Shown: one piece after another, positions 1 through 9,700 of the stretch | Layout: the number at the start of each line of letters is the position of its first letter | How positions within the stretch are numbered: the first letter of the stretch is position 1 | NCBI GenBank assembly: GCA_023666615.1 | Contig: JAMPBQ010000001.1 | Coordinates: 589,161-653,160, forward strand | Direction: 5' to 3' | Source of the DNA: Clostridium sp. | GTDB taxonomy: Bacteria; Bacteroidota; Bacteroidia; Bacteroidales; Muribaculaceae | Length of the DNA stretch: 64,000 bases | Notes under the pieces: model-generated | Database searches by the model: none | Told to the model about the DNA's origin: nothing | Seen by the model: only the letters and a program-made list of their open reading frames with translations | Position numbers and translations under genes: made by a program

Positions 1-3000
1 GCTTGACCGATGAGCCCGCGCGGGCTCATCGGTCAAAGGCAGTAGCATGCGGAAGCTGCAGCCCGCCCCGTGGTTGTTCTTGGCGCGCAGCGTGCCTCCA
101 TACGCCTCCACTATGCTCTTGCACAGGTGCAGGCCAAGGCCGCTGGACCCCATCGGCGAGGGATATTTCATAGGGCTCTTGCCCTGATAGAACTTGTCGA
201 ACACCTTTTCCAAGTCGGCCTCATCCAAGCCGTCGCCGGTGTCCTTGACGCTGATGTAAAGCATGCGGCGCCCTTCATCGGCGCGCAGCTCGGCTGCGTA
301 GATCGATATGACGCCACCGTCGGGCGTGTATTTCGACGCGTTGCTCAGGAAATTGTGCAAGAGCTTGCGCATGGCCTCCTTGTCGAAGCTTATTTCTCCC
401 TCGCTTAGGTGGAAGTACGTCACGAGCTTGATGCCGCGGTTGTCGAGGAGAAGGCGGAAATATTGGGCCACTTCCTCCACAAAGGCGCGGAAATCGCCCT
501 TGTCGCGGTGTATCTCCATCTTCCCGCTCTCTATTTTGCGGAAATCCATCAGCTGGTTCACGAGCGACATGAGGTATTGGGCGTTGCGCAAGGCCATGTG
601 CAATAGATCCTGCGCCTTTGGGTTGTCGGTGAGCTTCATGGCATGCTCCAGCGGCCCGAGCACGAGGGTTATGGGCGTGCGGAACTCGTGGGTGAGGTTG
701 GTGAAAAACGACAGCCTCTCCACGGTAAATTCCTGCACCTGGCGGGCCTGCTCCTCGATTCGCTGCTTCTGCATGGATATTTCGCGCGTGCGTTCCTCTA
801 TCTTTATGGCCAATTCGGTCTTTTGCCGCAGCAAGCTCCTCATCCTCAGCCGATACGCCGCCCATATGAGCGAAGACAGGATCAGGACAAGAAGCAGGAT
901 GAACCAAGGCGTATTGTAGAAGTAGGGGCTAACGTCTACGGGAAGTACCGAGGCCATGCCGTAGGGGCCATATTTCACCTTCAGGGAGTAGTGCCCGGGC
1001 GACAAATTGGTGTATGACACGTCATTGCGTCCCTCGGGAAGGACAATCCAATCCTTGTCGAACCCGTCGAGCATGTACTGGTACTGGTTGGCCGGGCCGG
1101 ATGAAAAGTCGAGGGCGGAGAAGGTGACGGTGAAGGACCTGTTGCGCTCATGCAGCCTTACGCGTCCGGCCACACTGACGTCGGCATCGGCGTATGCCTC
1201 TGAATCAGAGCAGTTGTCGACGGATAGCGAGGTGAACACCACGGGCAGGGATGTGGCAGTGCGCCGATTTTCGGGCTTGACCGCCACCAGGCCGCCAAGG
1301 GCGCCGAAATACACACCGGAGTCATGAGACGACGAGGCGGCGTTCCAGTAAAACGAGTCCTCAGGGAGGCCGTTGGCCTTGAAATAGGTGTTGATGGAGC
1401 CGTCAAGCTTCGATATCGACGTCAGGCCCTTGGCCGTGGCGATCCATACGTTTCCGTCGGAAAAGCCCAGGCCCTTCACGGCGTTGTGGGAAAGGCCGCT
1501 TGTGGCCGGATAGTTTACAAAGGATTCCCGGCCGTCCTCCACCACGCGCCTGTACACTCCATGGCTGTCGCTGCCAATCCACAGCACGCCGTCGGGCGCA
1601 AGGGAAACACAGCTGATGTTCTCGTTCAGGCCGCCTTCGGGGGCGTCCAGCTTTTTGTCAAGGAACCTGAAATTCCAGGCATCGCCCTTCCTTGAGAGCA
1701 AGTCAATGTCATAAAGGCCCTTGTTGCATCCCATCCAAAGGTGGCCGTCGCAGTCTATCTCGGCGCCAAGCGGGCCGTAGGCGAATTCTGTGGAGTTGGC
1801 TATGGGCGAAATGGTGCGCCCGCTCTTGCAATCGTAGAAAAATATGCCTGGGTTGGCCCCAATCCAAATGCCATCGTTAATGTAATCATAGATTATCGAG
1901 CCTATGTTGTGCCGCCTATGCGAATCAAAGACGTCGATCACCATAAGCCGCTCCTTGGGGTTGTCGTGGCTCACCATGGCCACTCCCCCGCCCCAGGTGC
2001 CCAGCCAAAGATGGCCGCGGCTGTCCATGGCAATGGCGCTCACTGAATTGTGCGGCAAGGAATTGGAGGCGTCGGCCACTTTGGCCAGCACGGTATTGCC
2101 GCTCTGCAGCTGGTAGAGGCCGCCCTCGACGCACCCCACCCACACCGTGCCCATGGGGTCGGTGTAGACGGCGTTGACGGGGTGGCCCGTGGGAAAGAAA
2201 TCGCAGTCTATGCCTTTAGGCGTCAGAAGGTTCACGCCGCCCGATTCGGTGCCTATCCAAAGGTTTTGCCCTTCGGCCAGCATGCAATTTATGAATGGGC
2301 TGTTGAGGCCGCCTTCTTCCTGCGCCACGCGCGAGAAGTCGTCAGTGAGGGCGTTATAGATGTTGTAACCACACAAAGTGGAGGCTATCAGCCTGTTGTC
2401 GGGGGCTATCGCAAGGTCGGTAACGAAATTCTGCGAAAGGGTGGACTCGTCATTCTCAACGCTCCTGTACAGCTTGCTGCGCCGCGAGGCGGTGTTGTAG
2501 CGCACGAGGCCCTCGGATGTTGAAATCCACACATCCTCTGAGCGCTCAAGCATTTGGCTCACCACGGCGCCCGGCGGAATGCCCGCTTCCTGCTCCTCAG
2601 CGCTGATTTTTGCGGCGAGGCCTTCCTGCGGCGTAGCCGACAGGGCGTAAATCTTGCCATTGAAGGATGTCCACACCTTTTGCCCCACTTGCCTGAATAT
2701 GATGTAGTCATGGGGCCGTTTGGTGTCAAGCGCGCCGTTCCCGCACAGATTTCCGCCGGCATCGAACTGCAGGCAGCGTATGATTCCGCTATGGCATAGC
2801 CATATATTGCCGCCGGCGTCGGCGTAGACCGAAGTTATCTCTTTTTCAGCCAAGTCGGCCAGCGACGGGGAAAGGCAGCCAAGCTCAATGGGGCGCATGC
2901 GGTTGAGGTCGATCGCGGCAAGGCCGTTGGAGGTGGCCACCCAAAGCCTGCGGTGGATATCCTCCGCCACGTTATGCACGAAATCACAGGGAATGCGCCT

Positions 3001-3279
3001 GGAGGAGGACGCTTCGGAGAATGTGAGCATCGAATGCCCGTCATACCTCACAAGGCCGCCGCCCCCAAGGGATAGCCATACGAATCCGCGGGAATCCCTG
3101 TATATGTCGTCAATGAAGTTTCTCCCCAATCCGTCGTCGATGGTGATGTGCCTCATGCTGAACGAGGCCGGAAATTCCGCCCGCGCTGAAATGGCCGAGA
3201 TAACGGCCAGGCACAGGCATGCCGCCAGCTTCGCCAGCGAAGCAGGAAGAATTTCGATGATATGGCCTAATCTATTCAT
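1..3279 (-). CDS. Hybrid two-component system sensor-regulator (HTCS), cut by left edge
   Basis: HTCS proteins fuse a periplasmic sensor, histidine kinase, receiver and AraC-type regulator in one chain and switch on polysaccharide-utilisation genes. From the ATG at 3279 about 1,093 residues stay open to the left edge. They show a signal-peptide-like start (about 1-34), a long series of Reg_prop-type propeller blades (about 40-700, with repeated W-x-G/A-T strands), a Y_Y_Y domain (about 715-785), one membrane helix (about 789-811), a HisKA H-box HEFRTP with H864, an N-box near 975 and the HATPase motif GLGLHLCKS near 1047. The receiver and DNA-binding parts must lie outside the window. The gene diverges from the GH43-GH51 pair, which it probably controls in response to arabinan oligosaccharides (inference from position). 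Confidence 0.9.
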   Translation of the reverse strand, partial: MNRLGHIIEILPASLAKLAACLCLAVISAISARAEFPASFSMRHITIDDGLGRNFIDDIYRDSRGFVWLSLGGGGLVRYDGHSMLTFSEASSSRRIPCDFVHNVAEDIHRRLWVATSNGLAAIDLNRMRPIELGCLSPSLADLAEKEITSVYADAGGNIWLCHSGIIRCLQFDAGGNLCGNGALDTKRPHDYIIFRQVGQKVWTSFNGKIYALSATPQEGLAAKISAEEQEAGIPPGAVVSQMLERSEDVWISTSEGLVRYNTASRRSKLYRSVENDESTLSQNFVTDLAIAPDNRLIASTLCGYNIYNALTDDFSRVAQEEGGLNSPFINCMLAEGQNLWIGTESGGVNLLTPKGIDCDFFPTGHPVNAVYTDPMGTVWVGCVEGGLYQLQSGNTVLAKVADASNSLPHNSVSAIAMDSRGHLWLGTWGGGVAMVSHDNPKERLMVIDVFDSHRRHNIGSIIYDYINDGIWIGANPGIFFYDCKSGRTISPIANSTEFAYGPLGAEIDCDGHLWMGCNKGLYDIDLLSRKGDAWNFRFLDKKLDAPEGGLNENISCVSLAPDGVLWIGSDSHGVYRRVVEDGRESFVNYPATSGLSHNAVKGLGFSDGNVWIATAKGLTSISKLDGSINTYFKANGLPEDSFYWNAASSSHDSGVYFGALGGLVAVKPENRRTATSLPVVFTSLSVDNCSDSEAYADADVSVAGRVRLHERNRSFTVTFSALDFSSGPANQYQYMLDGFDKDWIVLPEGRNDVSYTNLSPGHYSLKVKYGPYGMASVLPVDVSPYFYNTPWFILLLVLILSSLIWAAYRLRMRSLLRQKTELAIKIEERTREISMQKQRIEEQARQVQEFTVERLSFFTNLTHEFRTPITLVLGPLEHAMKLTDNPKAQDLLHMALRNAQYLMSLVNQLMDFRKIESGKMEIHRDKGDFRAFVEEVAQYFRLLLDNRGIKLVTYFHLSEGEISFDKEAMRKLLHNFLSNASKYTPDGGVISIYAAELRADEGRRMLYISVKDTGDGLDEADLEKVFDKFYQGKSPMKYPSPMGSSGLGLHLCKSIVEAYGGTLRAKNNHGAGCSFRMLLPLTDEPARAHRSS
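3..36. repeat. Perfect 34-nt palindrome inside the HTCS reading frame
   Basis: Two exact 17-nt arms (3-19 and 20-36) meet with no loop. The palindrome lies just after the HATPase domain, in frame, where a kinase-receiver linker is expected. It may be a real feature of the linker or a fold-back artefact close to a contig end. The two bases left of it do not continue the palindrome. Confidence 0.8.
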
Positions 3280-3478
3280 GGCGTTTAGGATTGCGGATAT
3301 TAGGAGGGATTCGCTCCAATCTGAAATATTGTGTGGCGAATTTAGTGAAAATATCTTGAAGGAATGCAAAATAATGCGCTAAATTTTAGAGCGTCCACCT
3401 TTTTTCGCAATATCTTCACCTTACGCGAGGGGGAAAAATAATAATTTTACGCTGCAAAATTTTTCAACGTTTCAAGCC
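3280..3478. promoter_or_regulatory. Divergent intergenic region between HTCS and GH43
   Basis: AT-rich spacer of 199 bases that must hold both divergent promoters. A -7-like element TAATTTTA lies about 30-40 bases before the GH43 start, with no good TTTG partner. I see no clear inverted-repeat operator. The position of the HTCS binding site is unknown. Confidence 0.35.
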
Positions 3479-4963
3479 ATGATAAAACTCCCTACCCTAT
3501 TGCTTGCGGGATTTGCGGCGGCATGCGCCGCCTTCGCGTCCGAGCCATACGTCCCGACGCATGAAGAAAATCCCTGGCCCGACGATTATTCTGACGTAGC
3601 TTTCCCCGACAGCATGCGCGCTTGGGGCACCTATAACGTGCATGATCCCGCCGGCCGGAAAGTGGGCGATTTCTATTATATGTACTCCACCGACGCCATA
3701 TATTTCCAGCGCCGGCAGCGTCCGCAGGAAAGGCGTGAGCGCCCGAAGATGGGATTCCTCCAGATGCGCCGCTCTGCCGACCTAGTGAATTGGGAATTTT
3801 TGGGCTGGGCGTTTGACTCTATCCCGCAGGAGGGCGCAAAGTGGGTGGCCGACAACAATAACGGCCGAGGCCCCGGCAATATTTGGGCGCCTTATATGAT
3901 TCCCGCCCCCGATGGAAAGACTTTCCGCCTATATTACTGCCTATCAGCCTTTGGCAGAAAGACATCCGCCATATCCTTGGCCGAGGCCCCATCCCCCGAA
4001 GGCCCGTGGACGCACAAGGGCATAGTGGTGCGCACCAACAACGATACGCCTATGAACGCCATTGACCCCTCTGTGGCCGTCGACCCCGAAGGCCGCCAAT
4101 GGATGCACTATGGCTCCTATTTCGAAGGTCTGTACTGCGTGGAGCTTGACCCCGCCACCGGCCTCGCGAAGGCTGAGGGGGATTTGGGCCATCTTGTGGC
4201 AAGGCGAGCGAATTACCGCCGCGGCAACCTTGAAGGGCCTGAAATTATCAATGTGCCCGAGCAGGGAAGGTACTATTATTTCGGATCGTACGACGATTTG
4301 GCAAACACATACAATGTGCGCGCGGCTCGCGGAAATGCGGCTGAAGGCCCGTTCATCGACTTCTTCGGCAAGGAAATAGCCGACACAACCAATAATTTCC
4401 CAATCCTTACCGCACCCTATCAATTTGAAGGCCATATAGGCTGGGGCGGCACCGGTCATTGCGGAGTGATGGCTGACGGCGCCGGCCGCTATTTTATGGC
4501 CCACCAAGGGCGCCTCGCCCCCGGCTACGGCATGATGGACTTGCACCTGCGCGAGATATTCTTTACCCCTGACGGATGGCCGGTGGTTTCGCCGGAAAGG
4601 TACGCGGGCACCCCGGCGCGCAAGTTTTCAGACGAGGACTTGGCCGGGCAGTGGGAAATCATAAGGATTCAAGAGCCCAACGACCAGCGAGAAGTGAAAG
4701 CCGAATGGAAGGAAGGCGACCCGCTCAGGGGCTCGCTCAACAAGTCAACGCTGATCACCTTCAAGCCACAGGGCGCCACCGACGGCCAATGGGAATGGAA
4801 ATTCGATGCCGACAGCCAGCTTCTCAGCCTTAAATCGCCTTCCGAGGAAATCTCGGGCATTATCGTTCACCACGGCCACGACTGGGAGCTGCAGCAGCGC
4901 ACCATCCTCGCAACCGGACTCGACGCCCGCGGCCGCAGCGTATGGCTAAAGCGCGTAAAATAA
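3479..4963 (+). CDS. GH43 glycoside hydrolase, probable arabinan-active enzyme
   Basis: Secreted or surface enzyme of 494 residues starting with a signal peptide (about 1-20). The five-bladed GH43 propeller fills about 45-370. Candidate catalytic acids are D56 in the VHDPAG turn, the Asp of AIDPSV (transition-state modulator position) and the Glu of LEGPEI (general acid). The last 110 residues form a separate beta-rich domain resembling the C-terminal domain of bacterial endo-1,5-alpha-L-arabinanases. GH43 enzymes act by inversion on arabinan or xylan; arabinan is favoured here because the next gene is a GH51 arabinofuranosidase and the divergent gene is an HTCS. Exact specificity (endo-arabinanase or exo-arabinosidase) cannot be read from sequence alone. 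Confidence 0.85.
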   Translation: MIKLPTLLLAGFAAACAAFASEPYVPTHEENPWPDDYSDVAFPDSMRAWGTYNVHDPAGRKVGDFYYMYSTDAIYFQRRQRPQERRERPKMGFLQMRRSADLVNWEFLGWAFDSIPQEGAKWVADNNNGRGPGNIWAPYMIPAPDGKTFRLYYCLSAFGRKTSAISLAEAPSPEGPWTHKGIVVRTNNDTPMNAIDPSVAVDPEGRQWMHYGSYFEGLYCVELDPATGLAKAEGDLGHLVARRANYRRGNLEGPEIINVPEQGRYYYFGSYDDLANTYNVRAARGNAAEGPFIDFFGKEIADTTNNFPILTAPYQFEGHIGWGGTGHCGVMADGAGRYFMAHQGRLAPGYGMMDLHLREIFFTPDGWPVVSPERYAGTPARKFSDEDLAGQWEIIRIQEPNDQREVKAEWKEGDPLRGSLNKSTLITFKPQGATDGQWEWKFDADSQLLSLKSPSEEISGIIVHHGHDWELQQRTILATGLDARGRSVWLKRVK

Positions 4964-4982
4964 TTTCGTTACCTCGCCATCT

Positions 4983-5040
4983 CGATATAACGATATGACG
5001 ATATGACGATATATCGATATATCGATATATCGATATATCG
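4983..5040. repeat. CGATAT-type repeat tract
   Basis: Tract made of CGATAT/TATCG units, self-complementary in several registers, sitting between the GH43 and GH51 genes. A shorter, related tract occurs at 26527-26567. It could fold into a stem in the intercistronic RNA or be a dispersed genomic repeat. Confidence 0.75.
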
Positions 5041-5083
5041 AAATCCTTAAATACAAGCAAATCAATCTCAAAACATATCCCTT

Positions 5084-6622
5084 ATGAAAAAATTCTTGCT
5101 TTTGGACGCTGTCTCCGCCTTGGCCGCTACGGCATTTGCCGCCAGCCCGGTGACTATCACCCTCAACGTCAACGATGAATCGCCCATCATCCAAAAGGAA
5201 ATCTACGGCCAATTCGCCGAGCACCTCGGCACATGCATCTATGGCGGCATTTGGGTTGGCCCCGACAGCGACATCCCAAACACCAACGGCTACCGCAATG
5301 ATGTTCTGCAGGCCTTCCGCGAGCTCAAGGTGCCCGTGCTCCGCTGGCCCGGCGGATGCTTCGCCGACGAATACCACTGGATGGACGGCATCGGCCCGCG
5401 CGAAAATCGCCCGCGAATGGTAAACAACAACTGGGGCGGCACGGTTGAGGACAACAGCTTCGGCACGCATGAGTTCTTCAACCTCTGCGAGATGCTGGAC
5501 TGCGAGCCATACCTCAGCGGAAACGTGGGAAGCGGCACTGTAGAGGAACTCGCCAAATGGGTGGAATACATCACCGCGGCAGACGGCCCTATGGCTAAGC
5601 TGCGCGCCGAAAACGGCCGCAAGGAGCCCTGGCATCTGAAATACCTCGGCGTAGGCAACGAAAGCTGGGGATGCGGAGGCAATTTCACGCCGGAATACTA
5701 CGCCAACGTTTATCGCCGCTATCAGACATATTGCCGCAATTTCAACGGCAATCACCTTTACAAAATCGCCTCTGGAGCAAGCGACTACGACTATAACTGG
5801 ACGGAGGTGATGATGAAAAACGCCGGCCGATACATGGACGGCATATCCCTGCACTACTATACCGTGACCACCTGGAGCGGAAGCAAGGGAGCCGCCACGA
5901 AATTCGACAATGACGATTACTATTGGACGCTCGGAAAGTGCCTTGAGATCGAGGACGTCATCAAAAAGCACGTGGATATTATGGACCGCTACGACCGCCG
6001 CGGCAACATCGGCCTTCTCGTTGACGAATGGGGCACTTGGTGGGACGAAGAGCCTGGCACAATCCGCGGCCACCTCTACCAGCAGAACACTATGCGCGAC
6101 GCTATGGTAGCCGCCCTTTCGCTCAACGTTTTCCACAATTACACGCGCCGCGTGAAGATGACCAACATCGCGCAGATCGCCAACGTGCTGCAGTCGATGG
6201 TGCTCACAAAGGGAGACCAAATGGTGCTCACGCCCACCTACTACGTGTTTAAAATGTACGTGCCCCACCAGGACGCCAAGCTAGTGCCTCTGGACGTCAA
6301 CACCGCCTACCGCAAAGTGGACGGCGGCCGCCTGGTGCCTAACGTAAGCGCCACGGCCTCAGTAAAGGATGGCGTCTACACTATTTCGCTCACAAACGTT
6401 GACCTCAACGAAACGCAGCCAATCGAGATAGCCCTGCCCGCCGGATTGAAGAACGCAAAGGCCACAGGCGAAATCCTCACATGCGCCAACATCGCTGATT
6501 ACAATGACTTCGGCCAACCTGAAAAGGTAAGCCTCAAGCCCTTCACCGGAGCAAAAATCTCCAACGGAAAGCTCACTCTCACAATGCCCGCCAAGTCAAT
6601 AATCACCCTCTCCGTAAAATAA
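5084..6622 (+). CDS. GH51 alpha-L-arabinofuranosidase
   Basis: Retaining exo-enzyme of 512 residues that removes terminal arabinofuranose from arabinan or arabinoxylan fragments. A signal peptide occupies about 1-20, followed directly by the (beta/alpha)8 barrel. The barrel carries the WPGGCFADEYHW signature near 90-105, the acid/base E193 in GVGNESW and the nucleophile E315 in VDEWGTWW. A C-terminal beta-sandwich follows (about 385-512). Length is usual for the family. It lies 120 bases after the GH43 gene on the same strand, probably the same transcription unit despite the repeat tract between them, and is followed by a strong terminator. A second, longer GH51 at 60323-62320 is of a different subtype. 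Confidence 0.93.
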   Translation: MKKFLLLDAVSALAATAFAASPVTITLNVNDESPIIQKEIYGQFAEHLGTCIYGGIWVGPDSDIPNTNGYRNDVLQAFRELKVPVLRWPGGCFADEYHWMDGIGPRENRPRMVNNNWGGTVEDNSFGTHEFFNLCEMLDCEPYLSGNVGSGTVEELAKWVEYITAADGPMAKLRAENGRKEPWHLKYLGVGNESWGCGGNFTPEYYANVYRRYQTYCRNFNGNHLYKIASGASDYDYNWTEVMMKNAGRYMDGISLHYYTVTTWSGSKGAATKFDNDDYYWTLGKCLEIEDVIKKHVDIMDRYDRRGNIGLLVDEWGTWWDEEPGTIRGHLYQQNTMRDAMVAALSLNVFHNYTRRVKMTNIAQIANVLQSMVLTKGDQMVLTPTYYVFKMYVPHQDAKLVPLDVNTAYRKVDGGRLVPNVSATASVKDGVYTISLTNVDLNETQPIEIALPAGLKNAKATGEILTCANIADYNDFGQPEKVSLKPFTGAKISNGKLTLTMPAKSIITLSVK

Positions 6623-6634
6623 CCCATATCAATA

Positions 6635-6678
6635 AATAAAACAAATGGCCCGCAATTTTGCGGGCCATTTGTTTTATT
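6635..6678. terminator. Bidirectional terminator between GH51 and purL
   Basis: Perfect 21-bp arms (6635-6655 and 6658-6678) with a GC core GGCCCGC flanked by A-tract and T-tract. It can end both the + strand GH51 transcript and the minus strand purL transcript. Confidence 0.9.
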
Positions 6679-6744
6679 CCTATCAATTTTATAATTGACT
6701 GATACTCAATGTATGGATGCGCACTGATGCATCCCTGTCCATCT

Positions 6745-9700
6745 TTACTTCTTCTTAGCCTCAATCCATTGGCGGGCATTTACAAACGCCTTGAACCAAG
6801 GGGTGACGTCGTCGTTGCGGCGAGCGCGCGGATAATATGCGCACTGCCAAGGCAATAGGCTGCGCTCGGGATGCGGCATGATCGCCACGTGGCGGCCGTC
6901 GGCCGACGCGATGCCGGCCACAGCGCCGACCGACCCGTTGGGGTTGCCGGGATACTGCTTGTAGCTGTAGCGAGCTATCACATTGTACTTGTCAAGGCCT
7001 TCTGGCAGAATGAAGCGTCCTTCGCCGTGGGCCACCCACACGCCTGTGCGCGTGCCGGAAAGGTTGCCGAACATCACCGACTTATTTTCCGGAATGGCAA
7101 CACCCACAAATTCAGACTCAAACTTATGCGAAATGTTGTGGTCCATGCGCGCGGGCTTCTCATGCTCGGGATTTATCAGCCCAAGGGCAATCATCAGCTG
7201 GCAGCCGTTGCATACTCCAAGACTGAGGGTATCCTCTCGCTTATAGAAGTTTTCAAGAGCGCGCTTGGCGTTTTCGTTCCACACGAATCCGCTTGCCCAG
7301 CCCTTGGCCGAGCCCAAAACGTCGCTGTTGGAGAATCCTCCGCAGAACACTATCATATTCACATCCTCCAGAGTGGCGCGGCCGCTCATCAAGTCGGTCA
7401 TATGCACGTCCACCACGTCGAATCCGGCCAGATACAACGAGTATGCCATTTCTCGGTCGCTGTTCACACCCTTTTCGCGGATGATAGCCGCGCGCGGACG
7501 CTCGGCGGCGCCACTGCCCGCTCTCTTCTCGCCCTCCGGCGCATAGGCCGAAAGCTTGCCGCTGAAATCAGCGCGGAAAGCATAGCGTATTGGCTGCTGC
7601 TTATAGTTGTTGAATCGCATTGCGGCGCACTTTTCTCCGCTCTGCAGGCAATCCAGCATATAAGAGGGCTCGTACCATACATCGCGCAGATAGTCAATGC
7701 CGAAGAGATGCTCGGCCTCGCCGTGGGTGACCATAACCACACGCTCGCTTTGCGGGCATCCCACGGGGAAATACTTCACGCCGGCCTGATCTAGCACTTT
7801 CTCTACGTCCGCCTTCTGCCGGTCGTCTACTTGGATCACAATTGCCGGATTTTCAGCGAACAGAATCTTCACGAGGTCTTCCTCACCGTACATCTTGAAG
7901 CCATCGGTGTACACCTTAAGGCCGCCGTTGACATTGCCGAAGGTCATTTCCAAAAGCGTGGTGATCAATCCGCCTGCGCTGACATCGTGCATGGCTAGGA
8001 GCTTGCGCCCTTTCACCAGCTGCTGCACGGCCGCGAACGCCGCCTTGAACTTCTCGGCGTCCTTCACCGTGGGCACCTCGTCGCCAAGCCGATTGAGGGT
8101 CTGCGCCAAGGCGCTGCCGCCAAGCTTCAGGGCGTCGGAGGAGAAATCTATGTAGTACATCTGTGAGCTGAGGCTGTTTTTTAGCACGGGGGAGAGAGTG
8201 CGGCGCACATATGACACCTCGCCCGCGGCGGATATAATCACCGTGCCGGGGGCATAAACCTTCTCGTCGCCGTATTTTTGGGTCATTGATAGGGAATCCT
8301 TGCCCGTGGGGATATTGATGCCCAATTCAATGGCAAAGTCGCTGCAGGCCTTCACCGCGCGGTAAAGGGCGGCGTCCTCGCCTTTGTTTTTGCACGGCCA
8401 CATCCAGTTGGCGCTGAGCGATACGCTCTTAAGTCCCTTCTTGAGGTTGGCTCCGGCGATATTGGTAAGCGCCTCGGCTATGGCTAGCACCGAACCTGCG
8501 GCTGAATCCACCAGGGCGGCCTGCGGAGCATGGCCGATTGACGTGGCTATGCCGGCCTTGCCCTCATAATCAAGGGCCACAACGCCGCAATCACTGAGCG
8601 GCAGCTGTATTTCGCCCTGGCACTGCTGGCGCGCAATGCGCCCGGTAACGGAGCGGTCCACCTTATTTGTGAGCCAGTCCTTGCATGCCACGGCCTCAAG
8701 CGAGAGCACGTCGCGCACGTATTGGTCAAGCTTTCCGGGGTCTGTGTCAACCGGCTTGTATGATACCTCAACAGTCTCATCCTCCATCACGGTCTTGGGC
8801 GAATTTCCGAACATGTCCGACATGGCCAGGTCAATGGGCTTAACGCCATCAGCCTGTTCAAACACAAAGCGGTGATCGTCAGTAGTCTCGCCCACTACGT
8901 ACATCGGAGCGCGCTCACGCTGTGCTATACGCTCAATGTATGGAATGTCCTCAGCGTTCACCACCATGCCCATGCGCTCCTGGCTTTCGTTTCCGATAAT
9001 CTCCTTGGCGGAAAGCGTAGGGTCGCCTATTGGCAGGGAGGCCATGTCGATGTGGCCGCCCGTGGCCTCAACGAGCTCGGAAAGGGCGTTGAGGTGGCCG
9101 CCTGCGCCGTGGTCATGGATTGATATTATTGGATTGTCGCCGCCTTCAGCCAAGGCGCGGATCACGTTGCTGACGCGCTTCTGCATCTCGGGGTTGGCGC
9201 GCTGCACGGCGTTGAGCTCGATTGCGTTGGCGTACTGCCCTGTCTCTACAGAAGAAACAGCGCCGCCGCCCATGCCGATGCGGTAATTGTCGCCGCCCAG
9301 GAGCACCACCTTGCGGCCTGCCTCGGGCACGCCCTTTATGGCGTCCTTGGCTGCGGCGTAGCCAACGCCGCCGGCCAGCATAATCACCTTGTCATAGGCA
9401 TACAGCTTGCCGTTTTCATCATGCTCAAAGGTAAGCAGAGAACCGCAAATCAGCGGCTGGCCAAACTTATTGCCAAAGTCGCTGGCTCCGTTGCTGGCCT
9501 TAATCAATATTTCCGCCGGAGTTTGGTAGAGCCAAACGCGCGGGTTTGTGATCAATTCCCAGCGATGCTCAGGCGACAAGCGCGGATACGAAGTCATATA
9601 CACAGCCGTGCCTGCCAATGGCAGGGAAGCTTTGCCGCCGCCGAGGCGGTCGCGTATTTCGCCGCCGCTGCCGGTGGCCGCTCCGTTGAATGGCTCAACG

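Noticed and set aside
4946..6268. 440-codon open frame on the minus strand opposite the GH51 gene
   Set aside because: It is a shadow of a GC-biased gene: low-information, Val/His-rich translation, no start context, and the + strand frame has complete GH51 motifs.
6871..7794. 307-codon + strand open frame opposite purL
   Set aside because: Shadow frame over the PurL glutaminase region; composition rich in His and Val, no domain.
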